DNA from: Pythium myriotylum
Taxonomy: Eukaryota > Oomycota > Peronosporomycetes > Pythiales > Pythiaceae
Reading direction: 5' to 3'
Length of the DNA: 64,000 nucleotides
NCBI GenBank assembly: GCA_023091665.1
Contig: JALJCQ010000003.1
Coordinates: 1,240,001-1,304,000, forward strand
Shown here: positions 1-11,400 of the stretch, in pieces
How the letters are laid out: each line of letters opens with the position of its first letter
How positions within the stretch are numbered: the stretch's first letter is position 1
Notes under the pieces: model-generated
Seen by the model: the letters and a program-made list of their open reading frames with translations, nothing else
Told to the model about the DNA's origin: nothing
Database searches by the model: none
Position numbers and translations under genes: made by a program

Positions 1-226
1 CGCCCTGCACGGAGAGCCCGTTGACGTAGGCGAAGACCTTGGCGTAGCGGTTGACGGCCGTCTTGAGCTCGCCGCGCTTGAAGTGCAGATTCGCCTGCTT
101 CTTGAGCGTCTCGGCCTGCTCGATCTTCTCCGCGACCGAGAGCGGGCCCATCTGCGGCTTCCACTGCAGCAGCGCCGCCTCCTCCTGCTCGGGCGTCGTC
201 GCCGACTTGGCCTCCTCCTCGCTCAT
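1..226 (-). CDS. TPR-domain protein, N-terminal part (runs off the window)
   Basis: The start codon is the ATG complementary to 224-226, and the reading frame is open to the window edge, giving the first 75 residues. After an acidic N-terminus (MSEEEAKSATTPEQEE) comes a helical stretch with TPR character: AEKIEQAETLKKQANLHFKRGELKTAV is broken here as AEKIEQAETLKKQAN then LHFKRGELKTAVNRY. The N-x-x-F-x-x-G-x-x-x-x-A-x-x-x-Y spacing is that of a TPR helix pair. Similar segments occur in co-chaperone and FKBP-like TPR proteins; which one this is cannot be decided from 75 residues. It is divergent from the RRM gene starting at 430, so the 203-bp gap should hold both promoters. Confidence 0.7.
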   Translation of the reverse strand, partial: MSEEEAKSATTPEQEEAALLQWKPQMGPLSVAEKIEQAETLKKQANLHFKRGELKTAVNRYAKVFAYVNGLSVQG

Positions 227-429
227 ACTCGCCCCGCGGTCTTCCAGAATACCGTAATGTGTGTGACAGGAGCAGAACTTCGTACCCACCTTCGATTGGC
301 TGAAACAAAACAACTCATTTTCCACCAATCCGAACCCGTAGGCGGTGCGTACCGGCGCGCCCCGCCAAAGTGCGTAGGTGCGTTGGCATCTTGCCCTTTT
401 GGATCTCTTCAATCACGAGATCTTTGGCC

Positions 430-2291
430 ATGGCGTCCAAGGTGCTCTACGTCGAGCAGCTCCCGTCCCACTGGACAGAGGACGGACTGCGCGCCGCGCT
501 CGCGCCCTACGGCGCCGTGCTCAAGATCGTGCTGCTGCGCAAGCGCAATGCCATCTACGCGGGCTACAACCCGACCACGCTCGAGCCCATCCGCGCCACG
601 ACCATCCAGGCGCTCATCGAGGCCACGGACGTGGACGCGGCCGCGCAGATGCTCCAGCGCCTGCAAGACTCGCCGCTGATCGTGGACGACGGCAGGCACA
701 CCGTCACGGCCAGCTACTCCAAGAACCAGGAGCTGCGCGAGCGACACGCCGTCTTCAGCGACCGCCAGCACCATGGCGCCGTTGGCGACGGCAACCGTAT
801 CTTGCTCGTCACAGTGCAGAACCCAACCTACCCTATAACAACTGATCTCATCTATGGAGTCTTCCACACATACGGCAACGTCGAAAAGATCGTGGTCTTC
901 GTCAAGCCCGTTGGCCTGCAGTGCCTTGTTCAGTTTGCATCACTCGACGAGGCGGTGTCAGCCAAGCACGCGCTAAATGGACTTTCCATCTTTCCTGATT
1001 GCTGCGGGCTAGTTATACACTTCTCAAATTTGCCGGTGGGTTGCTTGGCTGTGCTTCTTTACCTGCTTCAGTGCACACATATTCTAACGAGAACGGACGA
1101 CTCTCCCCCTCTCTTTGCCTCCCTTGTAGCAAGAGTTGATAGTCAAGGAGAACGGACAACGAACGAAAGATTTCACAAACCCAGATCTTCCAACACCCGT
1201 GAATGACTCGGCCGTGAACTCTGGCGGTGAATTGCTTATGGCACCCATTTATGGCTACGCGGCACCTGTTGCTGCTGTGTCTGCTGCTAGTATGGTCGCA
1301 GCAGGCCACCCTCACCATCATGCGCACGCACACCAGCACCACCCAGTTCCTCACCACGGGCATCCCCATTACCATCCCCAGCAACACCATCCCCACCAGC
1401 TTCCTCACCAACAGCACATCCACCCTCACTCGGTGATGATGCCTCCTCCAGCGATCGTTCCCGGCGCCGTCACCGGTCGAGATGTCGTCTCGCCGGTATT
1501 GCTTGTCTGCAACTTGCACGAATCTGTGACGTGTGATCATCTCTTCCACCTCTTCTCCTGCTACGGCAATGTTGCCCGGGTGAAGAAGCTCGCAGCAAAG
1601 TCTGACCACGCTCTCGTGCAGTTTTCCAACCAGCTCGCAGCTCAATCCGCGCTGGTACATCTGCGAGGATTCACTCTGCTAGGCCGCTCGCTGGAGATCA
1701 GCTACTCAAAGCACGCGTATATTGCAATACGACCAGTGGCTCCGACCTCTAGCGTCGCAGTAGGCGACCCGGCAGAAGATGCTGCGAACAGCGCCGAGTC
1801 CAGTTCCACAGATGCCTCGCTGCTGAAGGAGTACGGGCAGAGCGCGAATCGCTTCACAGGCAAGTATGCGAACGGCACCAAACACATCTACAGTCCGACC
1901 AAGATCGTCCACGTGTCGAATCTCGACGAGTCGATCACCGCCGAGGTCTGTGGAGCTCTGCGGCTGGCTTGCTGCCGTGCGCTAGACTGACGAGCGTTCT
2001 CTCGTTTCCTGTTTCTCTCTCTTTGTCCGCAGCAACTGCGCGAGCACCTCTCGAGCTTCCCGGCGGGCGGCGAGCACTGCAAGGTGCAGCTCTTCGCCAA
2101 CACGAACGGCCACATCCAGGCGCTCGTCGAGGTACGCGCTCCGGCCGCCGCGCCCGCTCACCTACTGACGCCTTGGCCTCCAGTTCCCGTCCGTCGACGC
2201 CGCCACGAACGTGCTCGCGCAGGCCCACAACGCGCCGCTCGGCTCGCGACGGTTAAAGCTCGCCTTCTCGCGGAAGAGCCTCCACAACTAA
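430..2291 (+). CDS. PTBP: Polypyrimidine-tract-binding / hnRNP L-like protein with four RRMs
   Basis: Four exons: 430-1035, 1130-1945, 2033-2131 and 2184-2291, all joined in phase 0, giving 542 residues. The ATG at 430 sits in GCCATGG. Four RRM folds are visible: about residues 4-75 (KVLYVEQLP), 118-200 (NRILLVTVQNPTYPIT, the hnRNP L/PTB type RNP2), 324-400 (PVLLVCNL) and 459-541 (KIVHVSNLDESIT...KLAFSRKSL). The order and the C-terminal RRM ending on the stop are as in PTB/hnRNP L, nuclear regulators of alternative splicing and mRNA stability. Between RRM2 and RRM3, residues about 261-304 are extremely histidine-rich, which is not typical of animal PTB. RRM1 lacks an obvious aromatic RNP1. 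The family assignment is firm; the choice between PTB and hnRNP L is not. Confidence 0.88.
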
Positions 2292-2369
2292 CGATAACAC
2301 GACTCCATGACGTTCTTAACGCCGTGTCATTCCAGCGCGGGCGTCGCGCCTCAATAGAGCGCGGATCCC

Positions 2370-2387
2370 TTCGCGCCATTTTGGCGG
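2370..2387. promoter_or_regulatory. E2F-like double element upstream of CAF-1
   Basis: TTCGCGCCATTTTGGCGG lies 39 bp before the CAF-1 ATG, inside the 134-bp gap after the RRM gene. It holds two back-to-back near matches (7 of 8) to the E2F/DP consensus TTTSSCGC: GGCGCGAA on the minus strand and TTTGGCGG on the plus strand. CAF-1 is an S-phase gene, which makes the match functionally sensible, but binding is inferred. Confidence 0.5.
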
Positions 2388-2425
2388 CGCCATTCTGTCG
2401 GGGGGCTCGAGGCCGAGAGCCCGCC

Positions 2426-5400
2426 ATGGGGGAGGTGCGTAGATAAGAGAGAGAGAGAGAGGGAGAGAGAGATTGCGCGTGTGCTGACGAGCTGGCGTGC
2501 GCGCGCGCAGACCAAGAAGCCCGCGGCCAAGCAGGTCTCGATCGCCGCGTTCTTCTCGCCCACGGCCGCCAAGAAACCGGCGAGCCCGCCCAAGGAGCCC
2601 GAGTCGCCCGCGACGATCAACCCCGACGCGTTCAAGACGCCGTCGCCCGAAACCGGCAAGCGCAAGAGACAGACGCGCGCTGGAGGCGGCGCCAGGAAGA
2701 AGCTCAGTACGGCGATCGACGAGTCGGAGAAGGACCAGGTCGTGGACCTCACCACACCCGTTGAGAAAATCTCGGCCGCCAAGAAGCGCAGCCGCAAGAC
2801 GCCGCGATCGGGGGCCAAGGGCAAAGCCAAGGCGGCTGCAGCGCCCCCGCGATTCGGTGTAAGTCCACACGAGCGCCTTGGGAACGACGACGACGACCTC
2901 GACGACGACGACGAGGACGATAACGATAACGATGGTGGCAGCAATGGCGTACAAGACGACGATAGCAAAGTGGAAACAGACCATGCAGGAAGCGAGAGCT
3001 TAGCGGCCGCTGAAGCCGCCGATCCTGGTGACGACGGCGCAGACGACGTTATTGTGCTGAGCGCGCCGTCGACCCCCGCGAAGGCGACTCCGAAGAAGGG
3101 TCGGGGCTCGAAGAAAGCCGCTGTGTCGACCACTCCATCTACCATGCCTAAACCGAGGAGGTCGACATCGAAGAAAGACAAAGACGCTGAAGTCGCGCCT
3201 GCTTCTTCTACTCTTCCGTCCAGCTCTTCACCCAAAGCACCACCTGTTGCCGAGCCACTAGACCCCGGGGTGCGAGCACGCGTATCCAACTATCAGCAGA
3301 AAATCGACGAGCTTACGAGTCTGTGCGAGCGTCTTTCGCACTCAAAAGCTGCAGACGATGTCGTGCTGCTCGAGATATATGGACTTGGTCTTGACGTGGA
3401 CCTCGATCCAACGACTGATGGAGACCGAACCAAGCTCAATGACGCTTGGCACGCTCTTGATGAGTCGGGTGGAATAACAACGAACGAATTACCCACGATT
3501 CTGAAGCACTTCGTAGCGCGAGCGATTCAGAGTCGCAGCGAAAGTCTCTCTGAGCTAGTCAAGCGGATTTCAGTTGCGCTAGCTGCGGATAAGGATGTGA
3601 GCGCTGCCTGTCTCGTCATCCTTGAGATGGAAATCAAGATGCTGGCGCAGCGGACACCCTATGGGGCTCGACCAGCCAAGGCGAACGTCTATGAGGACAC
3701 CACGGCTGAAGCTTTATGGTGTTGGGAAGTCAACAATATTGAGCTACATTTCACTGAGGAATCTCAGAAGACCATCAAGCGAATGCGAAAGCAACGCAAG
3801 CGCACCGGCGCGCAACTAAAATCACTGAGCCGAGTCGTGCAGTTGCTGCATCAATCTCCCATCGACGAGGCCAAAGTGGGCAATGAGGAAGCCAAGATCG
3901 GCAAGTTTGTGTCCCAAGTCGAGTCAGAATTACTGAAGGCACGAGAACGTGAGAAGAGAGACGAGGAGAAGATTCGCAAGGAGCAGGAGCGAGCTCAGGC
4001 GCTGGGAGAAAAGAAACGAATTGAACACGAGAAGCAACTGGCGAAGGAAGAGGAAAAACGGAAGAAAGAGCTAGAAGCCGAAGCCGAGCGCCAGCTAGCT
4101 GAAAAGCGCCGCAAGTCGATGGTGTCTTACTTTAGGTCGATCGACACAGTCCACGAAGCCTCCGCCGTGACGTCTAATGTGGCTAGTGGAGGTGCAAGTG
4201 GAGCTGTCTCCACTACCGGTGTTCTCGGGGGATCTAAAGGGCCAGATCTCACCGACCAAATCGCGAAAATGGCACGAATGGATCAAGAGGTTTCGTACTT
4301 GGTGAAAGATTCTTCGTCGGAGACATCTTCTTCGTTGCCCCCGTCTTGTTCTGGTGCTTCGTTGCTGGAGCGTCAACGCGATCTCGTAACCGCGCGGTCT
4401 GGTCATTGGAGTTCCCGGCGATATCGTGACCAGAAACTCGGATTGATGAAGCTGTTACAGTTCGATGAGAACTATAGACCTGCTTACTATGGCACGTTCA
4501 GCAAGCGAAGTCGCGTTTTCCGACGTGGACGACGGCCCTTCGCTGAATACCCGAAATTTGACTACACCGTTGATAGTGAAGAGGAGTGGGAAGAGGAAGA
4601 GCCTGGTGAGAGCCTTTCGGGCGCGGACAGCGACATGGATGGTGAAGATGAGGAGGATCAACTCGACTATGGAGATGACTGGCTTGCATATGAGGATGAG
4701 GTTGAGTATGTGGACGGTGAGGACCACGACGAAGACGACGTCGTCATGGACGAAGATGCGGATCAGAGTGCTGAGGGAGACGACGAAGGCGTCACTTCAG
4801 CATCTCGAAAGCGCCGACGGCGGCGGGTTGCGGCGGAGAATAAAAAGCAAAAGCTCACAAAGCTGGAACCGCAGTTGTCCGGACCTTACGTATGCTCGAT
4901 TCTTGACTGTGAAGATCATCTAAACAGCTACTGCGGCGAGCTGCTAATATCTGCTCCAGACTTCACGTCCCCGTTGATGAAGCGAGCGCAGGCTCAAGCT
5001 GCGGCTGCAGCGGTAGAGGCACTGAAGAAGGATCGGGAAGAGACCCCTCCAGCGTCAGCAACGACACCAGCGCCGAAGAAGAAAGCCAAGGCCACTGTGG
5101 CACGCTCGTCACTTGAACCAAGTGGCGCGAACGTGACACACAAACCTCCCGTGAAGAGAAAAATCACTCCACAGCTTCATACAGCGACCTCCCCTGAGGA
5201 AAACGTGGGCTCTACGGCGGGGACAAGCTCCAAGAAGAAACAGGCGGAGAAACCGATAGTGAATGAAGGATCTCCCATCAAAAGTAGTATCGCCGGCTGG
5301 CTCAAGACTCCGGTTGCTTCCACTTCCACTACCAGTATTAATACCGAAGACCAGAAGCTAGACGACTCAACGAGCTCCAATCCGCCACATGTCAACGAAA

Positions 5401-5444
5401 CGAAGCCGGCTGACTCGCCTTCAAAAGCCCCTGTCGAGATCTGA
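2426..5444 (+). CDS. CHAF1A: Chromatin assembly factor 1 large subunit (p150-like)
   Basis: Exon 1 is only 9 nt (2426-2434, Met-Gly-Glu). After a 76-nt GA-rich intron, exon 2 (2511-5444) starts in phase 0, giving 980 residues. The histone H3-H4 chaperone subunit is recognised from its order of regions: an N-terminal PCNA-binding PIP box QVSIAAFF (residues about 11-18); a Lys/Ala/Pro-rich low-complexity part with an Asp run near residue 130; a long charged KER helix (about 480-535); a second PIP-like MVSYF just after it; and the diagnostic block RPAYYGTFSKRSRVFRRGRRPF leading into YPKFDYTVDSEEEWEEEE, here cited in pieces (about residues 659-705), then an acidic ED region. It acts with PCNA in replication-coupled nucleosome assembly. 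Its stop is 31 bp from the stop of the giant gene on the other strand. Confidence 0.93.
2446..2472. repeat. (GA)n simple repeat inside CAF-1 intron 1
   Basis: An almost pure GA dinucleotide run with one GGG interruption fills the middle of the first CAF-1 intron (2435-2510). The usual pyrimidine tract before the acceptor is replaced by a GC-rich alternating purine/pyrimidine stretch (gcgcgcgcag). Confidence 0.9.
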
Positions 5445-5475
5445 GACCTATCGTTTATTCTAATCAGACTCAATA

Positions 5476-8400
5476 TCAATCGTATGTGGTGGTCTCGGCC
5501 TGCTCACGGTTGGTGCCGCGGCGCCTGATGTTGTGGTCGATCTTTCGCGTGAGCTTACGTGCGTTGTGCATGAAGACGGCCTCGGTCACAGTCGCAGGAC
5601 CACCCGAGGCGTTCGCGGCGTACGCTCGAGCTCGCTGCATGAAAGCATGCAACTCGGGCGGCTCGTCGTCGGCGAGCTTAGCGGCTCGCTGCAGCACCTG
5701 TGCCGCGAGCTTCCTCGTCCTTGCTGAGTTCATAGACTCGCGGATAAACTTCCGCTCAACGCTTGTCAGCTCCAGTGTGGGATCGCTTGGTGGTGTGATC
5801 GACAGCGATCGTTGGGAGCCTGCGTGGGCCGCGTCCTCGTGTTCTCGCTGCTCGTTGCGGCGCCAGGCCTCGACTCGAACACAGATCGCAGTAACACCGC
5901 CAATCGCAAGCCAGCCCAAGTACACGAGGTTGTTGGAGATGGAGCTCGAAGCTTTTGTCTCGACGCGATAAATGGCGCAGGCGGCCGACCAGCCAGAGGC
6001 CGCGTAGATGCCGCTCTTGACGTACTGGATGTACCAGAGCGAAGCACCCTTAGTCTTGGACGGTCGCAGGGTAAGAATGCCCAAGAGGAGAACGTTGCCC
6101 ACGAGCGCAACACTCGCCAGTAGTGTCGTGTCAAACGTGAAGAACGCGCGAGCCGAGGCTGCGATTGCCTTGATGAGCTGCGTGAAGAGCAGCACCACGG
6201 GCGCGTACTTGATGTCGACCTCCTCTTGCTGGAACAGGACCTGGTTCATGCCCTGCGCGAGGATGCCGATGGGCAGGAAGAAGGTTACACCCCAGAGTCC
6301 CAGCAACGCGTACGGCGCATGGTCGGTCGTCCAGCACGCAATGTTCTGGTGGCTCAGCAGGAAAGGTGGTGGCGGTGGCAAGTCCTTGCACTTGTCAAAC
6401 TTGTCGCCGTATGTGCCTTGGCAGTCGACGCACGAGAGGAAGGAGAAAAAGGTTGAGAGGAAGCCCATGTACAGCGTACTGTTGAGCAGCGACGGGAGGT
6501 CTTTTGTGAAGAGCCGGTTGAGGAACGGACTGGTCTCCTGGAATTTGTTGGCGCACTTGAGCATGACGAGCCAAAACACGAGCAACGTTGCGCACAGCGC
6601 AGCCTTAAGTTCCACCTGCGCGATGCCGATTTGGGAGATACCAAGTTCGCCAAGCCACTGGATAAGCTTGGGGATCTGGTCCGTGTCGTTCCAGTTGAAC
6701 TTCGGATCAAATGTGATCGAGTTGAGCTGCACGATCTCCACGAGTATCATCACGAGTGCCTGGACGTTCTGGTAGTACTTACCCAGGGGCTCAAGCCGCA
6801 GTCGGTTACGCTCTTGCAAGACGAAGTGCTCTGCACACGGCATCGGTTAGTTCACGGAAGACATCTACGACAGCGGTATACCAGCACTCACTCTGCGTGA
6901 TCTTGTGCATGGACTTGGCAGACAGTGCAAACACAAGCAACACAAGCACATAGGTGGCATAAGTCATTGCACGGTTTCTCTCATGTGGATTCGACGAGGA
7001 AACGTATGGACCCACAGAAGACATGAGGACGCACACGATCGTGCCGACGATAAAGTACGAGGGCCACTGCCATAGGGGCAAACCGAGCGACCCGCTCTCA
7101 GGCATCCAGACTCGGATGAGCTCGGATCTTGCCTTGGCGAGATGCAGACGCAGGAAGTAGTCCTCACGCTCGGCCTGCGAGCTGAAAGCGCGAGCGAGCA
7201 CCTCGTTTGTCAGGTCGTTCTCGAGTTCTTCTTGCCGCCAGAACGCAAGCAGTAACGCCACAAGAGCAACCCGACGCCTCACACGCCTCAGCCTCACCGA
7301 CGTCTTTGCAGACACAACGTACCGGCTTGCCCTCGGGAGCATCCGGCGTAAGTATAACACGTACCAAGGCGCCGGCTTGTCGCGCTGCTCTCGGAGCGAG
7401 CGCTTGAGAGAAGACACGAGGTTCTCATCGGAGAACGGATCATCCAGGACGCGCGGATTGTTCACAACCGAGTCCGTCTCCATCGTTACGAGGCGCACAA
7501 ATGGGTCGTCGTGCGAAGCGTCGACTGCGACGGCAGCTCGACGCTTGCTACGGAGGTGGCCACTGTGCGCGTCGCTCAGCCACGCCACCGACTCACTGAA
7601 TATCTTGCTTTTACTTCGGACTTTCGTCGGCGAGTCTGTTAGCGCTCCTTGATCGACAAGCAACGCTCGTCGCTCCCGGAGGACGTCTTCGAGGATGGAC
7701 CTTGGAGTCGTACACATCTGCTCAAGCTGATGTAAAGCTGAGTACAAGCGTGTACGGCGCACGGAGGCGAGCACTAGCTGCCAGAGTGAGACCTGCATGG
7801 GGCGAGGCACGACTATGCGCAAGTGCACACCGAGATCGCTCGCGTCCACGATAGCCTGGAGGTCGTGTAATAGCTCGCTGTAGCGGGCGAAGGATTCGGC
7901 ATCAGTTGGCTCGCCACGCAGTGCTACACCTTGTAAGTGTGTCAGCTCCCGTTCCAGTTGGCTCGCTGACATGCCTTCGACGACCGGCGCCGCCTCTCCG
8001 TTTTTTCTCTTTACCTCAATAGCCGCCTTGAAGGCAAGCGTCACACTAGAGCGCAGTTCTGAGAAGTTTAGCAGAGATATCTGCTTTTTGAATCCCAGCG
8101 ATGCAAATCCATAGTGATCGAGGAGCGACTCGAGCGATGTAAAAGGCACGCGAGACACAAGAAGCTCCGACGAAGCCCTCAGCTGAAGACGACGTAGCAA
8201 CTTCCTGTCCTCGTCGTGGGCCAGCTTCTCTGCATCGGTCTCTCGCTCGTTATCATAGATGTAATCGTCAACTTGGCTCTCTGCCAATAGCACAGTTGGC
8301 CCTTCCCCCTTCGAGTCGAGAATATGCAGTAAAGATGCCAAAAGCTTCGTGAGTTTCTGCCATCGTCGCTTCATAATGGGCACAGGATGAACCATGACCA

Positions 8401-11400
8401 TTTTGATCGCCTGCGCATAGCTGCCGATCTTCGCCCAGAGACTCTCGGATTCTTTGGTACCGGCCATAAAGTCAGCGACAGTGTCGTTGCTGTAGCCAAA
8501 CGCTCGACGCCAAACGTATTCTGCTGCCACGATGCAACGTCGGATCCGCTCCACGGAGTCGTGACTCACCAACGCCAGAGCAAGTACAACGCTGATTTTA
8601 CGCTTGGTCTGACTGAATTCAACCAACAGCAACTCGGCCTTCTGTACAACGTCTTCACCCTCCGATGTCACACCACGCAGTTCGTGCTTATTGGTGAGTT
8701 GTCTCAGCTGCCGCTCAAGGTTGTTAAGCTGCATGTGGACCGCTTCTTCGCGTGGGAGAACACGCTCTGTCTTTAACAAAAAGCTGGGCAGCTCCTTGGT
8801 CAACAACACATGCAATTGGCGAAAAGACTCGGCGTAGAATACTGGATCGTGTTCTTCAAAGGCGCAACAGAGGAGATTGCAGATCTGCTCCAGAAGCATC
8901 AGCCAGCCAAGTACAGTAGTAGCAGCTTTTCGCGCATCCATCTCAGGAGGAAAAACAGTAGTAGGCAACAGCGACGCTAGCGTGTCGACGTAGCTATCGT
9001 AGACCACGACAAGAACGCCGTGCATAGCCACTGCAAGCCGAGCACTCATGTCCGCACTTTTGATTCGTGTCATCTGCCTTTGCTTGCGAATGACCTCAAG
9101 GGTGCGCACGATTTCCGGATGGTTACTCACCAATCCGAGCACCTCGCGAAGCTGGTTTGATACGCTCTCACGAGTGCAGTGACCAATGTCAAGCAACTTC
9201 TGCCGCTGCTCATAGAGAACCTCCTTATCAAACGGGATGAAGGGAGTTCGACATGTGAGGGGGATCACTCCCGTCCGCGCTGCCGACGATATCGCAGCTG
9301 AGTATGACGTCTTGACGGTGTTTAGCTCGCTGAGATAGTCCCATTCCGTTAGTTCAATGCACCTGCGAACTCCAGATGCATAGCGATTCGCCAGAGATGC
9401 GACGTCTCCGAGGTTACACTCTCGCGCTGTGGTCTCCGCTGCTAGGATCAGTTTTTGTTCAAAATCGAACGAATCGTTCGGCCACTTCTCGATCCATGCA
9501 CGCAAGATCACAGCGGCCAGTCGCTCGAAACTGGTTGGAGGTGTGGTTGACTCTTTCGTCGGGCCGTTTCTCGTAAGGAACATGAGTAGTGCCTCGATAA
9601 TGGAGAGCTGCCGTCGCGACCCTCGAGTGATAAGTTTGCCTACCAGCAGGTTTTGAGACTCTGACGACTGTGGGGTTGCAACACCGTTCGCGGCTATCTC
9701 AGACAAGAATGCGCACGCAAGTACGACATTGTCGGCAGCAGAGCGTGAGTGGAAGGACATGCTGTTCCACGTTGACTCGCAAAAGACCGAGTAGGCGATG
9801 CGACTGAACAGCTCCAGTCCTCGGTGTCTCACAAATTTGTCCGACGCCACGTCAGAGCGTGCGATTTTGGCGACCACTCGAGCAGCGTGCTGCAACATCT
9901 CCGCGCGAGAGTCCCCCTGATCTGAATCGATCAGAAAAGAGAGTAGTTCCACCGCGTGATTGCGTGCAAACACTTCGCAGTGAAGACTATTCACCCGCAC
10001 GACTGTCGCGATCAAGTGGAAGAAGCTGGCTCGTGTGGTACGCGACGGGAAGAAGTGAGACGCGAGAGCCATAAGCGTGTCCGTGCACTCGAAGAACAGA
10101 ACATTAATGCAGTTTTCGGTGAGCGAGTCTGACTCGAGAGTAGCGAGCCATTCCATCAGCGACAAGAGAAACGTCGGCCCACTTGAAATCTTGTCTGAGT
10201 TACTGTGGATGGGTTCCATTGACACTGGTGTTGGCACCATCAACGGCGATGTTCGCATGAGTTGGACGAGCTGTAGCAAAGGCTCCCAGCTCGATCGGAA
10301 GTTGGCAACGCTGTTTCGATTGCCCCAAAACCAAGCTGTGAGCGCATTCAGAGGAGACAAGTCCACGCATCCCTGGAGGCGCTTAATAGCCTCGATCACC
10401 GCGAGGATATGGCGATTTAGCCCGATGTCAGACCGACAGAATATCTCTTGGTTCTTGGCGAGTTCGGAGACAATAGCGACTGCATCCGCGACCGATTGTG
10501 GAGAAACTTTCGGATCTCTCAGGAGCCGTCCAAGAATTCCTCGTCCTTGATGATCAATACCTGACACATCGTGAGATGCGTGGAGATATAGACTCCCGGT
10601 GCCAGAAGGACTTGTCACGACAATCTCGGCTACGTCATTGTGAGAGTTGGCGCCAACGCCTAATCGCAACTGATGAACTTCCGGTTTGATACTTGATGAC
10701 TCAGATATTCCAACAACGACGTCACAGTAAATCATTTCTGCGAGAGGCTCAAGAATGATTTTGCGACTTATGATCGGTCGATCGATCCGCAATTTACCAC
10801 GGTGGCGAAACTCACGCAGCGCCTTGCCGCTGCGACTGAGCACGCGAAAGTGGAGGATTACACTGGTGGTCGCACTTGCGTGCTGCTGCTGACAATCAAG
10901 TCGGGCCACAAAGGTCGCCGTGAGCTGGGGTTGCTGCAGAATGGACCCTCCGGTATGCTCAAGTTTGTCTGGATCTGCTTGCGTGCCGCTTTCGTCTGTG
11001 AAGAGCGCGTTTGCGATCGTAACGAGCATCCGCTGCTGGTGACTTAGAGCCTGCTTTCTTGTGTGTGGATCACCATCGAAAGTTGCGCCACCCGACTTGG
11101 TCACTAGCTGACGCAAAATAGCAGTCGCACAAGGCTGCAGCTCAGGATTCTGCGGATCCACCAACCATCTCAAGAGACGGACGAGTAACTTCGATGAAGA
11201 GGTTCCAAAGAGGATTTTGATGACTCCAACCAACGTCAGCTCTCGAATCAGTTTCAAGACCGCGAGTCGCTCGGCAGTAGACTTGCTTTCTTCCACCAGT
11301 AAAAGCAACCGTTCCATGTGATCCTCGTCGACAAAATAATCGACCGAGTACACTGTCGTAGAGTAAGCACACAAGGCGGCGAGCACTTGTAGACTAAGAA

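Noticed and set aside
2351..3289. Minus-strand frame of 312 codons opposite the start of CAF-1
   Set aside because: Antisense shadow of the Lys/Ala/Asp-rich N-terminus of CAF-1; low-complexity Ser/Arg/Ala translation and no splice or domain support.
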